This document shows positions 9,361 through 17,436 of a stretch of 64,000 bases of DNA, piece by piece (within the stretch, counting starts at the first letter, position 1; each line of letters opens with the position of its first letter). The notes under the pieces were generated by a model. It made no database searches. It saw only the letters and a list, made by a program, of their open reading frames with translations, and was not told the DNA's origin. This stretch comes from Frankiales bacterium (GTDB taxonomy: Bacteria > Actinomycetota > Actinomycetes > S36-B12 > CAIYMF01): the NCBI GenBank assembly GCA_016125335.1, contig WGLY01000008.1:1-64000 (forward strand), in the 5' to 3' direction. Position numbers and translations under genes: made by a program.

Positions 9361-9909
9361 TCAGGCGGCCCGACCGATGGTACGCAGCGCGTCCGACTCC
9401 AGCGCCGCCGTTTCGGCCCCCAGCGAACGCAGCAGGGCCAGCGTGTCGGCGTCGCCCGCGCGCAGCAGCCCGAGCAGCAGATGCGCGCTGGTGATCTCCC
9501 CGGACCGCAGGCGCTGCGCCTCGCGCACGCTCGCCGCCATCACCGCCCGCGACGGGGCGGAGAAGCGCGTGCGGCCGTGACGGCCGCGGGGCGCCGGGGC
9601 GAGGGCGTCGGGGCCGAAGGCGTCCTCGGCGCGCCGCAGCACCGCGGCGAGGTCGATGCCGAGCGCGGCCAGCGCGCCGGCGTCCTCGTCGGAGAAGCCC
9701 GCGGACGCCGGGTCCGGCCGGCAGGCGGCGAGCACGTCGCGGGCGCGGACGCCGTGCGCCTCGAGCACCTCGCGCGAGGGGCCGGCGGCGGGAGCGAGCA
9801 GCCCGAGCAGCAGGTGCACGGGCGTGATGGCGGGGCTGCCGAGCTCGCGCGCCCGCGCCTCGGCCTCGACGACGACGGACCTGCCCGCCCCGGTGAAGCG
9901 CTCGAACAT
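9361..9909 (-). CDS. Clp N-terminal-repeat protein without ATPase domains
   Basis: This 182-residue protein consists of two Clp-N repeats. The first is residues 3-70 ([20 protein letters not shown], then a short HLLLGLL motif). The second is about 100-182 ([19 protein letters not shown], then [11 protein letters not shown]). ClpC/ClpB use this domain to bind substrates or adaptors; here the AAA+ motor is absent. Stand-alone copies are widespread in actinobacteria and may be adaptors or decoys of ClpC, or independent stress proteins. Its ATG overlaps the stop of the upstream HTH gene by 1 nt (TGATG), so the two are co-translated. Confidence 0.8.
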   Translation of the reverse strand: MFERFTGAGRSVVVEAEARARELGSPAITPVHLLLGLLAPAAGPSREVLEAHGVRARDVLAACRPDPASAGFSDEDAGALAALGIDLAAVLRRAEDAFGPDALAPAPRGRHGRTRFSAPSRAVMAASVREAQRLRSGEITSAHLLLGLLRAGDADTLALLRSLGAETAALESDALRTIGRAA

Positions 9910-10193
9910 CAGGACCTCCCGGCTCCGGTGCGCGGTGCGCCCCGCTCGAGCGAGCGGTAGCGCTGGTGGACCGCCTGGCGCGAGACGCCGAGCACGTCGG
10001 CGACCTCCTGCCACGACCAGCCCTCGCGCCGGGCCCGGGCCACCTGGGCCGCCTCGAGCCGCTGGGCGAGGCGGCCGAGCGCCGCCGCGGCCCGCAGGCC
10101 CTCGGCCACGTCGCCGCCGGCGGCGGTCGCCGCGACCGCGGCGAGGTCGCCGTCGGGCGCCGGCCGGTCGGGGGGAACGGAGGGTGCGGTCAT
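9909..10193 (-). CDS. small HTH transcriptional regulator paired with the Clp-N gene
   Basis: This 94-residue protein has a helix-turn-helix in its C-terminal half (GWSWQEVADVLGVSRQAVHQ, followed by RYRSLE). That half resembles sigma region 4 or the RNA-polymerase-like HTH of short actinobacterial regulators. The N-terminal half is Ala-rich and helical. It is the promoter-proximal gene of the HTH/Clp-N pair. The promoter region carries several TTGACA/TGTCAA half-sites, which makes autoregulation plausible. A function in proteostasis or heat-stress control is inferred only from the partner. Confidence 0.72.
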   Translation of the reverse strand: MTAPSVPPDRPAPDGDLAAVAATAAGGDVAEGLRAAAALGRLAQRLEAAQVARARREGWSWQEVADVLGVSRQAVHQRYRSLERGAPRTGAGRS

Positions 10194-10195
10194 GC

Positions 10196-10239
10196 GTCAA
10201 GAATAGTTGACACAGCGGGGCTGTCAAGGTGGCTTGACA
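10196..10239 (-). promoter_or_regulatory. sigma-A-type promoter inside repeated TTGACA half-sites
   Basis: On the minus strand, TTGACA (10222-10227) and TATTCT (10200-10205) are separated by 16 nt, a near-consensus housekeeping promoter ending just before the HTH start codon. The same hexamer recurs: TTGACA at 10207-10212 and 10234-10239 on the plus strand, and GTCAA at 10196-10200. TTGACA (10207) and TGTCAA (10222) form an inverted repeat, a likely operator for the adjacent HTH protein. Confidence 0.65.
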
Positions 10240-10244
10240 CGGCA

Positions 10245-10277
10245 CGAGGCCCGCACGCGGGTGGCGTGCGGGCCTCG
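10245..10277 (-). terminator. terminator of the thioredoxin gene
   Basis: Perfect 14-bp stem CGAGGCCCGCACGC / GCGTGCGGGCCTCG with a 5-nt loop, 27 bp past the thioredoxin stop and upstream of the HTH promoter. Confidence 0.8.
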
Positions 10278-10303
10278 CGAGGCGCCGGGGGTCCGGCGAG
10301 GTC

Positions 10304-10744
10304 TCAGTGCTCGTGACCGGCGTGGTCGTGCCCGGAGTGGTCGTGGTCGGCGTGGTCGTGGTCGGCGTGGTCGTGGCCCGCCTGCGCCTGCTGCTCGGCC
10401 ACCTGGCGGTGGACCTCGGCCATGTCGACCTCGCGCACCGCGGTGATGAGCTTCTCGAGCTGCGTGCCGGGCAGCGCACCGGGCTGGGCGTAGAGCAGGA
10501 CGCCCTCGCGGAAGGCCATGAGCGTGGGGATCGAGGTGATGTCGGCCGCGGCGGCGAGCGCCTGCTCGGCGTCGGTGTCGACCTTGGCGAACACGATGTC
10601 GCCGTGGCTCTCGGAGGCCTTCTCGAACACCGGCGCGAAGCTGCGGCACGGGCCGCACCACGACGCCCAGAAGTCGACGAGCACGATGTCGTTGCCGGTC
10701 ACCGTGGAGTCGAAGGTCTCGGCGGTGATGTCGATCGTGGGCAC
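10304..10744 (-). CDS. thioredoxin with a C-terminal His/Asp-rich metal-binding tail
   Basis: This 146-residue cytosolic protein is a normal thioredoxin over residues 1-108. The redox site is WCGPC (Cys30, Cys33), the cis-Pro is in SIPTL, and it begins TIDITAETFD. A linker with Gln/Glu follows. The last 24 residues then contain ten His alternating with Asp, Ala and Gly (HDHADHDH-type repeats). Such tails bind Zn, Ni or Co. It starts at GTG 10744 behind AGGAG. Divergent from the Nif3 gene. Fusion of a disulfide reductase with a metal-storage tail suggests a role in metal handling or metal-stress repair; this is inference. Confidence 0.85.
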   Translation of the reverse strand: MPTIDITAETFDSTVTGNDIVLVDFWASWCGPCRSFAPVFEKASESHGDIVFAKVDTDAEQALAAAADITSIPTLMAFREGVLLYAQPGALPGTQLEKLITAVREVDMAEVHRQVAEQQAQAGHDHADHDHADHDHSGHDHAGHEH

Positions 10745-10873
10745 GGTGTCTCCTGTTCGTCGGGGCCGCGGTGGACGACGTCGTTCGCCGCCGCTGGGGT
10801 CCGTCGCACCTGCCGAGCACAACCGGGCCCGAGGGGCACGGTATTCCGCCGACCCCTGCGTAGGCTCGCCCGC

Positions 10874-11689
10874 GTGAGCGAGCCGCGCGCGACCGTCGCC
10901 GACGTGGTGGCCGCGGTCCACCGCCGCTTCCCGCCGGACACCGCCGAGCCCTGGGACGCCGTGGGCCTCGTCTGCGGCGACCCGGCCGCCGTCGTGCGGC
11001 GCGTGCTCGTGGCGGTCGACCCCGTCGATGCCGTCGTCGACGAGGCGCTCGGGTCCGGCACCGACCTCCTGCTCACCCACCACCCGCTGCTGCTGACGCC
11101 CGTGTCGTCGGTGGCCGCGACCACGCCCCAGGGGCGCGTGGTCCACCGGCTGGTCACGGGCGGCTGCGCCCTGCTCGCGGCGCACACCAACGCCGACGTC
11201 GCCCGCCCGGGCGTGAGCGACGCGCTGGCGGAGGCGCTCGGGCTGCGCGACCTCGTGCCGCTGCTGCCGTCGGCCCCGGGCTCGCCCACCGGGCTGGGGC
11301 GGGTCGGCGTCGTCGACGAGCAGCCGTTGCCGGACTTCGCGCGCCGCGTGGCGGCCGCCCTGCCCGTCACGGCGCACGGCGTGCGCGTGGCCGGCGACCC
11401 CGGCCGGGTCGTGCGCCGGGTCGCCGTCGTGGGCGGCTCGGGCGGCGACGCCCTCGGCGCGGCCCGGGAGGCCGGGGTGGACGTCGTGGTCACCAGCGAC
11501 CTCAAGCATCACGTGGCGACCGACCACCTCGCCGCGGGCGGCCCCGCCCTGGTCGACGTCGCGCACGCGGCCTCCGAGTGGCCGTGGGTGCCGGTCGTCG
11601 CGGCCTCGCTCGCGGCCGAGCTCGCTCCGGTGGGGGTGCAGGTCGTCGCGTCGGCGCTGGTGACCGACCCCTGGACCTTCCGCGCCTGA
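10874..11689 (+). CDS. Nif3-like dinuclear metal center protein
   Basis: This 271-residue cytosolic protein is of the Nif3/YbgI family. The N-terminal half has EPWDAVGLVCGDP and LLLTHHPLLL, whose His pair binds the metal centre; AHTNADVA follows. The C-terminal half supplies SDLKHHVATDHL and VDVAHAASEWPW with the remaining ligands. Family members are conserved but their reaction is unsettled (GTP cyclohydrolase I type 2 is one annotation). TAGGCT at 10861-10866, 7 nt before the GTG, suggests a leaderless mRNA. The next two genes on the same strand are those that follow its orthologue in mycobacteria (Rv2230c, Rv2229c, Rv2228c). Confidence 0.88.
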   Translation: MSEPRATVADVVAAVHRRFPPDTAEPWDAVGLVCGDPAAVVRRVLVAVDPVDAVVDEALGSGTDLLLTHHPLLLTPVSSVAATTPQGRVVHRLVTGGCALLAAHTNADVARPGVSDALAEALGLRDLVPLLPSAPGSPTGLGRVGVVDEQPLPDFARRVAAALPVTAHGVRVAGDPGRVVRRVAVVGGSGGDALGAAREAGVDVVVTSDLKHHVATDHLAAGGPALVDVAHAASEWPWVPVVAASLAAELAPVGVQVVASALVTDPWTFRA

Positions 11690-11807
11690 CCTGCGGCCAG
11701 CCCGCGCCCGCGCCCGGCGTTACGGTGGTCACCCGCGTCCGCCCGGGCACCTCCGGGAACGCCGGCGGCCGTCGCCGCCGCACCGCACGACACCCCCGAG
11801 GAGACCG

Positions 11808-12551
11808 GTGATCGCCGAGCCTGCCGACCAGCTCCGCCTGCTCGACCTGCAGGCGCTCGACGCGCGACTCGACCAGGTCGCGCACCGTCGTCGCACGCTG
11901 CCCCAGCTGGCCGCCATCGCCGACCTCGAGGCCCGCCTCGCCGTGCTGCGCGACCGCGTGGTGGCCGCCGAGACCGAGGTCGCCGACCTCGCGCGCGCCG
12001 TCGCGAAGGCCGAGGCCGACGTCGACCAGGTGCGCACCCGGGCGGCCAAGGACCAGGAGCTGCTCGACTCCGGCCGGGTGTCCTCGGCCAAGGAGCTCGA
12101 GAACCTCCAGCACGAGATCGCCTCGCTGGCCCGGCGCCAGTCCGACCTCGAGGAGGACGAGCTCGAGGTGATGGAGCGTCACGAGGACGCCCGCGCCGCG
12201 CTCGGGACCCTGAACCGGGAGCGGGCCGAGCTCCAGGCGCAGCTGGAGACGGCCACGGCCGAGCGCGACACGGCCTTCGCGAGTGCCGACGCCGAGACGG
12301 CCACGCTGGCGGCCGACCGCGCCGACCTCGCCGGGCGCCTGCCCGCCGACCTGCTCGCGCTCTACGACAAGCTGCGCGCCGACCACGGCGGGGTGGGTGC
12401 CGCCGCGCTGCACCAGCGCCGGTGCGAGGGCTGCCGCATGGAGCTCACCCCGACCGACCTCGGCCGCATCCGCGACGCCGCGCCGGACGCCGTGCTGCGC
12501 TGCGAGGAGTGCCGCCGCATCCTCGTGCGCACCGGCGAGTCCGGGCTGTGA
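11808..12551 (+). CDS. coiled-coil C4 zinc-ribbon protein (CT398/Rv2229c type)
   Basis: This 247-residue protein has a long antiparallel coiled coil over residues about 10-180, rich in Glu, Arg, Ala and Leu heptads. It ends in a C4 zinc ribbon (RCEGCRMEL, then RCEECRRIL). Structural relatives (CT398 in Chlamydia, HP0958 in Helicobacter) link sigma-54/flagellar or nucleic-acid functions, but the role in actinobacteria is unknown. GTG 11808 is preceded by GAGGAG. Its stop overlaps the start of the RNase H gene (GTGA), so the pair is co-translated. Confidence 0.85.
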   Translation: MIAEPADQLRLLDLQALDARLDQVAHRRRTLPQLAAIADLEARLAVLRDRVVAAETEVADLARAVAKAEADVDQVRTRAAKDQELLDSGRVSSAKELENLQHEIASLARRQSDLEEDELEVMERHEDARAALGTLNRERAELQAQLETATAERDTAFASADAETATLAADRADLAGRLPADLLALYDKLRADHGGVGAAALHQRRCEGCRMELTPTDLGRIRDAAPDAVLRCEECRRILVRTGESGL

Positions 12552-13720
12552 GCCGCCGGCTCGTCGTCGAGGCGGACGGGGGATCGCGCGGCAACCCCGG
12601 CCCCGCCGCCTACGGCGCGGTGGTCCGCGACCCGGCCACGGGCGAGGCTCTCGTCGAGCTCGCCGGCCACCTCGGGATCACCACCAACAACGTCGCCGAG
12701 TACACCGGGCTGCTCGAGGGCCTGCGCGCCGCCTTCGCGCTCGACCCCGACGCCGTCGTCGAGGCGCGGCTGGACTCCAAGCTCGTCGTCGAGCAGATGA
12801 GCGGGCGCTGGGCGATCAAGAACGACCTGCTGCGCCGGCTGGCCCTCCAGGTGCGCGATCTCGCCCCGCGCGACCGGGTCACCTACACGTGGGTCCCGCG
12901 GGAGCGGAACAAGGCGGCCGACGCGCTGGCCAACGAGTCGATGGACGCCGTCGCCCGCGGCGGCACCGGCGACATCCACCGCGAGGCCGCGGAGCCCCTG
13001 GACGTGCCGGAGCAGGTGGAGGGCGACGTCGCGGGGCCGCGCCCGGCCATCGTGGGCTGGGGCCCGGACCTCGGGGCGCCGACCGTGACCGTCGTGGTGC
13101 GCCACGGCGTCACGCAGCACTCGCTCGAGCGCCGGTTCTCCGGCTCCGGCGGAGAGCTCGACCCGCCGCTGGTCGACGAGGGGGTCGCCCAGGCGCACGC
13201 GGCGGCCGCCGAGCTCGAGCGGCGCGGCGGCGGCGACGTGCTGGTGTGCTCGCCGATGCTGCGCACCCGTCAGACCGCGCAGATCGTCGGCGACCGGCTC
13301 GGGCTCGAGCCGCTGGTGGTGGAGGGGCTCGAGGAGGCCCGCTTCGGCGAGTGGGACGGCTCCACCTTCGCCGAGGTGGCGCAGCGCTGGCCGGACGAGA
13401 TGGCTGCGTGGCTGGCCTCGCCGCTGGTCGCCCCGCCCGGCGGGGAGTCGCTGCGCGAGGTGGCCGACCGTGTCTCCGCCGCCCTCGACCGCGTGCTGGC
13501 CGCCTACGCCGGCCGGCGCGTGCTGGTCGCGGCCCACGTGGGCACGGTGCGGGCCATGACCGCCCGGGCGCTGCTCACGCCGCTGGGCTCGATGAACCGC
13601 ATGGAGATCGCCCCGGCGTCGCTCACGACCCTCACCTGGTACGCCGACGGCAACGCCTCGATGCGCGCCTTCGCCGAGCAGGGCCACCTCGACGGCAGCC
13701 GCCACACCTGGATCCCCTGA
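12548..13720 (+). CDS. bifunctional RNase HI / histidine phosphatase
   Basis: This 390-residue fusion is an orthologue of M. tuberculosis Rv2228c. Residues 1-135 are RNase HI. DGGSRGNPGPAAYG gives the first Asp, NNVAEYTGLLEG the Glu, LDSKLVVEQM the second Asp, and NKAADALANE the last Asp. This half cuts the RNA strand of RNA:DNA hybrids. Residues about 180-390 are a CobC/phosphoglycerate-mutase-type phosphatase. VVVRHGVT holds the phospho-His, ARFGEWDG the acid region and VAAHVGTVRAM the second His. In mycobacteria the C-terminal half has alpha-ribazole phosphatase activity in B12 synthesis. It starts at GTG 12548, overlapping the upstream gene by 4 nt. Confidence 0.9.
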   Translation: MSRRLVVEADGGSRGNPGPAAYGAVVRDPATGEALVELAGHLGITTNNVAEYTGLLEGLRAAFALDPDAVVEARLDSKLVVEQMSGRWAIKNDLLRRLALQVRDLAPRDRVTYTWVPRERNKAADALANESMDAVARGGTGDIHREAAEPLDVPEQVEGDVAGPRPAIVGWGPDLGAPTVTVVVRHGVTQHSLERRFSGSGGELDPPLVDEGVAQAHAAAAELERRGGGDVLVCSPMLRTRQTAQIVGDRLGLEPLVVEGLEEARFGEWDGSTFAEVAQRWPDEMAAWLASPLVAPPGGESLREVADRVSAALDRVLAAYAGRRVLVAAHVGTVRAMTARALLTPLGSMNRMEIAPASLTTLTWYADGNASMRAFAEQGHLDGSRHTWIP

Positions 13721-13737
13721 CCGCAGTCCCGGACGCG

Positions 13738-13779
13738 GACCGGCCCGCCCCTGCCCCGGAGGGCGGGAGCGGGCCGGTC
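13738..13779. terminator. bidirectional terminator between RNase H and GH16 genes
   Basis: 11-bp stem GACCGGCCCGC / GCGGGCCGGTC with further partial pairing inside, between two convergent genes. Confidence 0.7.
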
Positions 13780-13804
13780 GGACGTGACGCGTGCCGGGCG
13801 TGCG

Positions 13805-15040
13805 TCAGGGTGCGTAGGCGTACGCCGTGACCCAGGCGATCCGGACGTGCCCCGAGACGCTCGACGACGGGGCCGGCGCGTTGAGCGCCGTCTCGGTCTG
13901 GAGCACCCAGTGCATCGGGGTGGTGGGCACCAGGTGCGTGTTGGTGCCCACGACGCGGCCGTCGAGGTAGAAGACGACCTTGCCGGGGAGCCAGTCGATC
14001 GTGGCCGTGTGCCAGCTGCGGAAGTTGGCCGACAGCGTGAACGGGGCCTGGCCGCCCGAGCTCGTCGCGTAGTGCGAGAACGCCGAGAACGTCGAGTTGA
14101 GGTCGCCCTCGGGGAAGTCGATCTCGCCGTGCGCCGGCCAGATGTCGTCGTTGGGCCAGAGCATCCAGGCCGCCTTGTACCCCGGGATGGAGTCGGACTG
14201 GAACCGGATGGAGAAGCGGCCGTACGTCATGCGCGGCAGCTTCGGGGTCGGCGCCGCCACGTAGTGCGTGCCGTTGACCGTGTGCAGGTAGATGTCCAGG
14301 TTGCCGTTGGCGACCGACAGGGTCCGGTTGCCGTCGTAGACGCCGTGCCCGGAGGTGTCCCGCCAGCCCGGGCCGTAGGCCGACCACTTGGTGCGGTAGA
14401 CCGACAGGAACGAGCCGCGCTTGGCCGGCGTGGTGAAGTCGTCGGCGAAGACCTGCTTGAAGCCCGCCAGGTTGCCCCGGGGCATGGAGACCGCCCCGAC
14501 GGTGGCTGCGGCCGCGGTGGTGCCGGCGACGGCGTACCGGACCGTGGTGACCGCGGCCAGGGTGGCCGACGCGCGGGCGGCGCGGTCGGCGAGGCGGGCG
14601 GCCGCGGCGAAGGCCACGGCCCGCGCGCGGGCCACCGACGACACCGTGGAGGTCGCCCACGGCACGCGGCCGTCGGCCGAGCGGATGGCCCAGGCGGTGC
14701 GGGCCGCGAGCTTGCCGGACAGGCCGGCGAGGGCGCGCACCCACGAGGTGACCTTCATGCGGACGACGACGTCGTAGTGGCCGGGCCGCGAGGTGCTCGG
14801 GACGAGCTTCTTGGACACCACGACCTTGGCGCGCTTGACGACCTTGGTCGACACGACGGGCCCGGCCACGGCGGCCGTGGTGGCGGTGGCGTAGACCGCC
14901 GTGCCCGCGGTGGTGGCCGCGGTGGCGGCCGGGGCGTAGGCGGCGGAGGCGGAGCCCCCGGTGGTGATGAGGCCCGCACCGAGGATCCCGGCGACGAGCA
15001 GGGTGGACGGGAGGACCCGTCGGCGGAGTGCTGGCAGCAC
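13805..15040 (-). CDS. secreted glycoside hydrolase family 16
   Basis: This 411-residue protein has a signal peptide (residues 1-36, RRR, hydrophobic core, SASA) and an Ala/Val/Lys-rich region of about 170 residues with no known fold. A GH16 beta-jellyroll follows (about 215-411). The catalytic signature is GEIDFPEGD at about residues 303-311 (E-x-D-x-x-E). GH16 enzymes cut beta-1,3/1,4-glucans, laminarin, agar or carrageenan; the substrate here cannot be told. It starts at GTG 15040 with a GAGGAG ribosome site 8 nt upstream. A longer frame upstream to 15259 has no such site and would precede the signal peptide. A perfect CRP-type palindrome lies about 250 bp upstream, so carbon-source control is plausible. 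Confidence 0.82.
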   Translation of the reverse strand: MLPALRRRVLPSTLLVAGILGAGLITTGGSASAAYAPAATAATTAGTAVYATATTAAVAGPVVSTKVVKRAKVVVSKKLVPSTSRPGHYDVVVRMKVTSWVRALAGLSGKLAARTAWAIRSADGRVPWATSTVSSVARARAVAFAAAARLADRAARASATLAAVTTVRYAVAGTTAAAATVGAVSMPRGNLAGFKQVFADDFTTPAKRGSFLSVYRTKWSAYGPGWRDTSGHGVYDGNRTLSVANGNLDIYLHTVNGTHYVAAPTPKLPRMTYGRFSIRFQSDSIPGYKAAWMLWPNDDIWPAHGEIDFPEGDLNSTFSAFSHYATSSGGQAPFTLSANFRSWHTATIDWLPGKVVFYLDGRVVGTNTHLVPTTPMHWVLQTETALNAPAPSSSVSGHVRIAWVTAYAYAP

Positions 15041-15287
15041 GAATCGATCTCCTCTCGACACCGACCGGGTGAGCTGACGGGCTCGGGCGGGAGGTGCCCT
15101 ACGCCGCTGAGTGATCGGCGATTCGCCCCAATTGATTGGGTCCCCGGCACACCGGGCGGGCCCGGTGTTTAGGCGTGCCACCCGTGCGCGGTGCCCCGCG
15201 TCGGCGGCGGGTGGCGGGCCCAAACTAGGGAACGGAACGGGGTCGGCGTCACGTGACACGTCCGATCACGGGACGATAACGGCCCTT

Positions 15288-15303
15288 TGTGACGCAGGTC
15301 ACA
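15288..15303. promoter_or_regulatory. CRP-type operator upstream of the GH16 gene
   Basis: TGTGACGCAGGTCACA is a perfect TGTGA-N6-TCACA palindrome, the site of CRP and its actinobacterial relatives (GlxR, Rv3676). It lies in the 363-bp gap between the GH16 start and the end of the permease gene. The gap also has the palindrome GTCACGTGAC (15248-15257) and further GTCAC copies at 15317-15334. Nothing else coding is visible there. Confidence 0.65.
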
Positions 15304-15403
15304 CCCCCATCCGTCACGTTCGTCACATCCGACTCATCGGCACCACGGGTGCGGGCTCCCTACCGCCGTTCGGGTGATCCGCGACCCGTCGTTCGGCCGC
15401 CGT

Positions 15404-16540
15404 TCACCCGGCGACGGCCAGGGCCAGCACGCCGGCGACCACCACCACCGGGACGCCGAGCAGGCCGGTGGTCGCGAACTCCCGCCAGCCCACCTCCAGG
15501 CCGCGCGCGCGGCACCGCTCCCGCCACAGCAGGGTCGCCAGCGACCCCCACAGCAGCACCAGCGGCCCGGTGTTGACCCCCACGAGCAGGGCGAGCATGC
15601 GGGTCACGCCTCCGGCGGCCGGCTCGAGCGCGGCGTAGGCGGGGAGGTTGTTCACCAGGTTGGCCCCGGCGGCCGCCACGCCGGACAGGCGCAGCAGCGC
15701 CGGGGCGTCGTCGCCCGAGCCGGTGAGCCCGGCGAGCACGGCGTCGAGCCCGTGGGCGCGCGCGGCGGCCACGACGAGGAAGAGCCCGGCCACGAGCAGC
15801 ACCAGGCGCCAGGGCACGAGCGAGACGCGCAGGACCGCGCGCCGGCGCACCGCGAACACCAGGGCCAGCCCCGAGGCGAGCACGAGGGCCACGCCGGCCA
15901 CCGGCAGCCCCAGCAGCACCAGCGGACCGAGCAGCAGGCAGGCCGCCGCCGACGCACCGAGGAGCACGCGGTCCTCGACCCGGGTCCGCGGCGGGACGTC
16001 GTAGGTCGTGCGCCACGTGCGCCGGTAGCGCACGCCGAGCACCGCGACGGTGACCACGACCGCGGCGAGGGCCGCGGGCCAGCTCGCCGCGGCGAACGCG
16101 CGGGTGGACAGCTCGAGGGAGTCCTGGGCCAGCAGGTTGGTGAGGTTGGACACCGGCAGCAGCAGGGACGCCGTGTTGGCCAGCCACACGGTGGTCATGG
16201 CGAACCCCAGCGGCGGCAGGCCGAGCTGGTCGGCGAGCGCGAGCACCACCGGGGTGAGCAGCACGGCGGTGGTGTCCAGGCTCAGCAGCACCGTCGCCGC
16301 GGTGGCCAGCGCGACGACGAGCAGCCACAGCCGCCAGCCGGAGCCACGGCCCCAGCGGGCGCAGGCGTGCGCCGCGACGTCGAACAGGCCCGAGCCGTCC
16401 GCGAGCTCGGCGAGCACGGTGACCGCGACGAGGAACACCAGGATCGGGGCGAGCCGGCCCAGGGTGGACCCCGCCGTGTCGAGCGGCACGGCGCCCGTGA
16501 GCACCGCGACCACACCGCCCAGGGCGGCGACCAGCCACAT
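15404..16540 (-). CDS. SLC13/ArsB-type anion permease
   Basis: This 378-residue integral membrane protein has about ten helices. The family features are repeated: VLLSLDTTAVLLTPVVLAL and, in the second half, ANLVNNLPAYAAL, which are the paired TTAVLLTP and NLVNNLP hairpin motifs of the ion-transporter (IT) superfamily. Members move arsenite, citrate, sulfate or dicarboxylates, usually driven by Na+ or H+. No arsenic gene is near. It starts 4 bp after the yaaA stop on the same strand and is surely co-transcribed with it. Confidence 0.8.
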   Translation of the reverse strand: MWLVAALGGVVAVLTGAVPLDTAGSTLGRLAPILVFLVAVTVLAELADGSGLFDVAAHACARWGRGSGWRLWLLVVALATAATVLLSLDTTAVLLTPVVLALADQLGLPPLGFAMTTVWLANTASLLLPVSNLTNLLAQDSLELSTRAFAAASWPAALAAVVVTVAVLGVRYRRTWRTTYDVPPRTRVEDRVLLGASAAACLLLGPLVLLGLPVAGVALVLASGLALVFAVRRRAVLRVSLVPWRLVLLVAGLFLVVAAARAHGLDAVLAGLTGSGDDAPALLRLSGVAAAGANLVNNLPAYAALEPAAGGVTRMLALLVGVNTGPLVLLWGSLATLLWRERCRARGLEVGWREFATTGLLGVPVVVVAGVLALAVAG

Positions 16541-16544
16541 GGGC

Positions 16545-17333
16545 TCAGAGGTCCCGGTCGACGACGTCGAGGCGGCGCACGGACCCGCGCCGGGCCGTCG
16601 GGGCCAGCTCGGCCACCACGCCCGCCCGCTCGCAGGCGGCGGCCAGGTCGTCGGCGTCGCGGACCACCGCGCCCTCCTGGAGCCACGCCCGCACGAGGCG
16701 TCCCTTCGTGGCCTTGTTGAAGTGGCTCACCACCGTGCGCCGCCCGTCGGGCAGCTCCTGCTGCACGCGCACCGCGACCGTGCGGTCGGCCACGTCGCCC
16801 ACCGGCCGCCACAGCGCGGCGTAGGTGCCCGATCTCAGGTCGACGACGAGGCCGGGCCCGGCGGCCTCGGGGAGCGCGGTGGCGAGGGGGTCGCGCCACA
16901 CGCCGCTGAGCGCGCCGATGCCGGGCAGGGAGACGTCGCCCGAGAGCCGGTACGCCGGGATGCGGTCGCCGAGGCGCAGCGCCCCGAACAGCGCGCTGCT
17001 CACCACGAGCGTGCGCGTGGCCCGCCGGCGGGCGGCCGGGTCGAGCGTCGCGAGGTCCAGCGCGTCGTAGAGGACGCCGGAGTACACCGAGCCCGCCGGT
17101 GCCGTGGGTGCCGTCTCCAGCAGCGCGTCGCGCCGCACCTCGTCGACCTGGCGCGGCGAGAGGCCCAGCACGCGGATCGCGGTGTCGGCGTCGCCGGAGG
17201 CGAGCCCGACGAGGGCGTCGAGGACGCGCTCGCGCGTCGCGGTCAGCGACGGGAACGACAGGGTCGCGAGGTCCAGCGGCCGGCCGCGCCGGGGCGCGGT
17301 CTTGCCCTCGGAGGGCGGGAGCAGCACGAGCAC
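16545..17333 (-). CDS. yaaA: YaaA family peroxide-stress protein
   Basis: This 262-residue cytosolic protein of the YaaA/DUF328 family starts VLVLLPPSEGKTAPRRG and contains SALFGALRLGDRIPAYRLSG and VVSHFNKATKGRLVRAWL. The latter two are the conserved family signatures. E. coli YaaA lowers free iron during H2O2 stress and protects DNA; it is also reported to bind DNA. Two GTG starts are possible. The one at 17333 matches the family N-terminus better than 17351. It is divergent from the RNB exoribonuclease and heads an operon with the anion permease. Confidence 0.87.
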   Translation of the reverse strand: MLVLLPPSEGKTAPRRGRPLDLATLSFPSLTATRERVLDALVGLASGDADTAIRVLGLSPRQVDEVRRDALLETAPTAPAGSVYSGVLYDALDLATLDPAARRRATRTLVVSSALFGALRLGDRIPAYRLSGDVSLPGIGALSGVWRDPLATALPEAAGPGLVVDLRSGTYAALWRPVGDVADRTVAVRVQQELPDGRRTVVSHFNKATKGRLVRAWLQEGAVVRDADDLAAACERAGVVAELAPTARRGSVRRLDVVDRDL

Positions 17334-17436
17334 CGGCCGATCCTCGCCCACGGGTGCGCCCCCCGCCGCCGCGGGTCGCCTTCCGGCCGGGCCGATCTCC
17401 CGTGCCGCGGTGCGCGGCGGAACGTAGGTTGACCTG

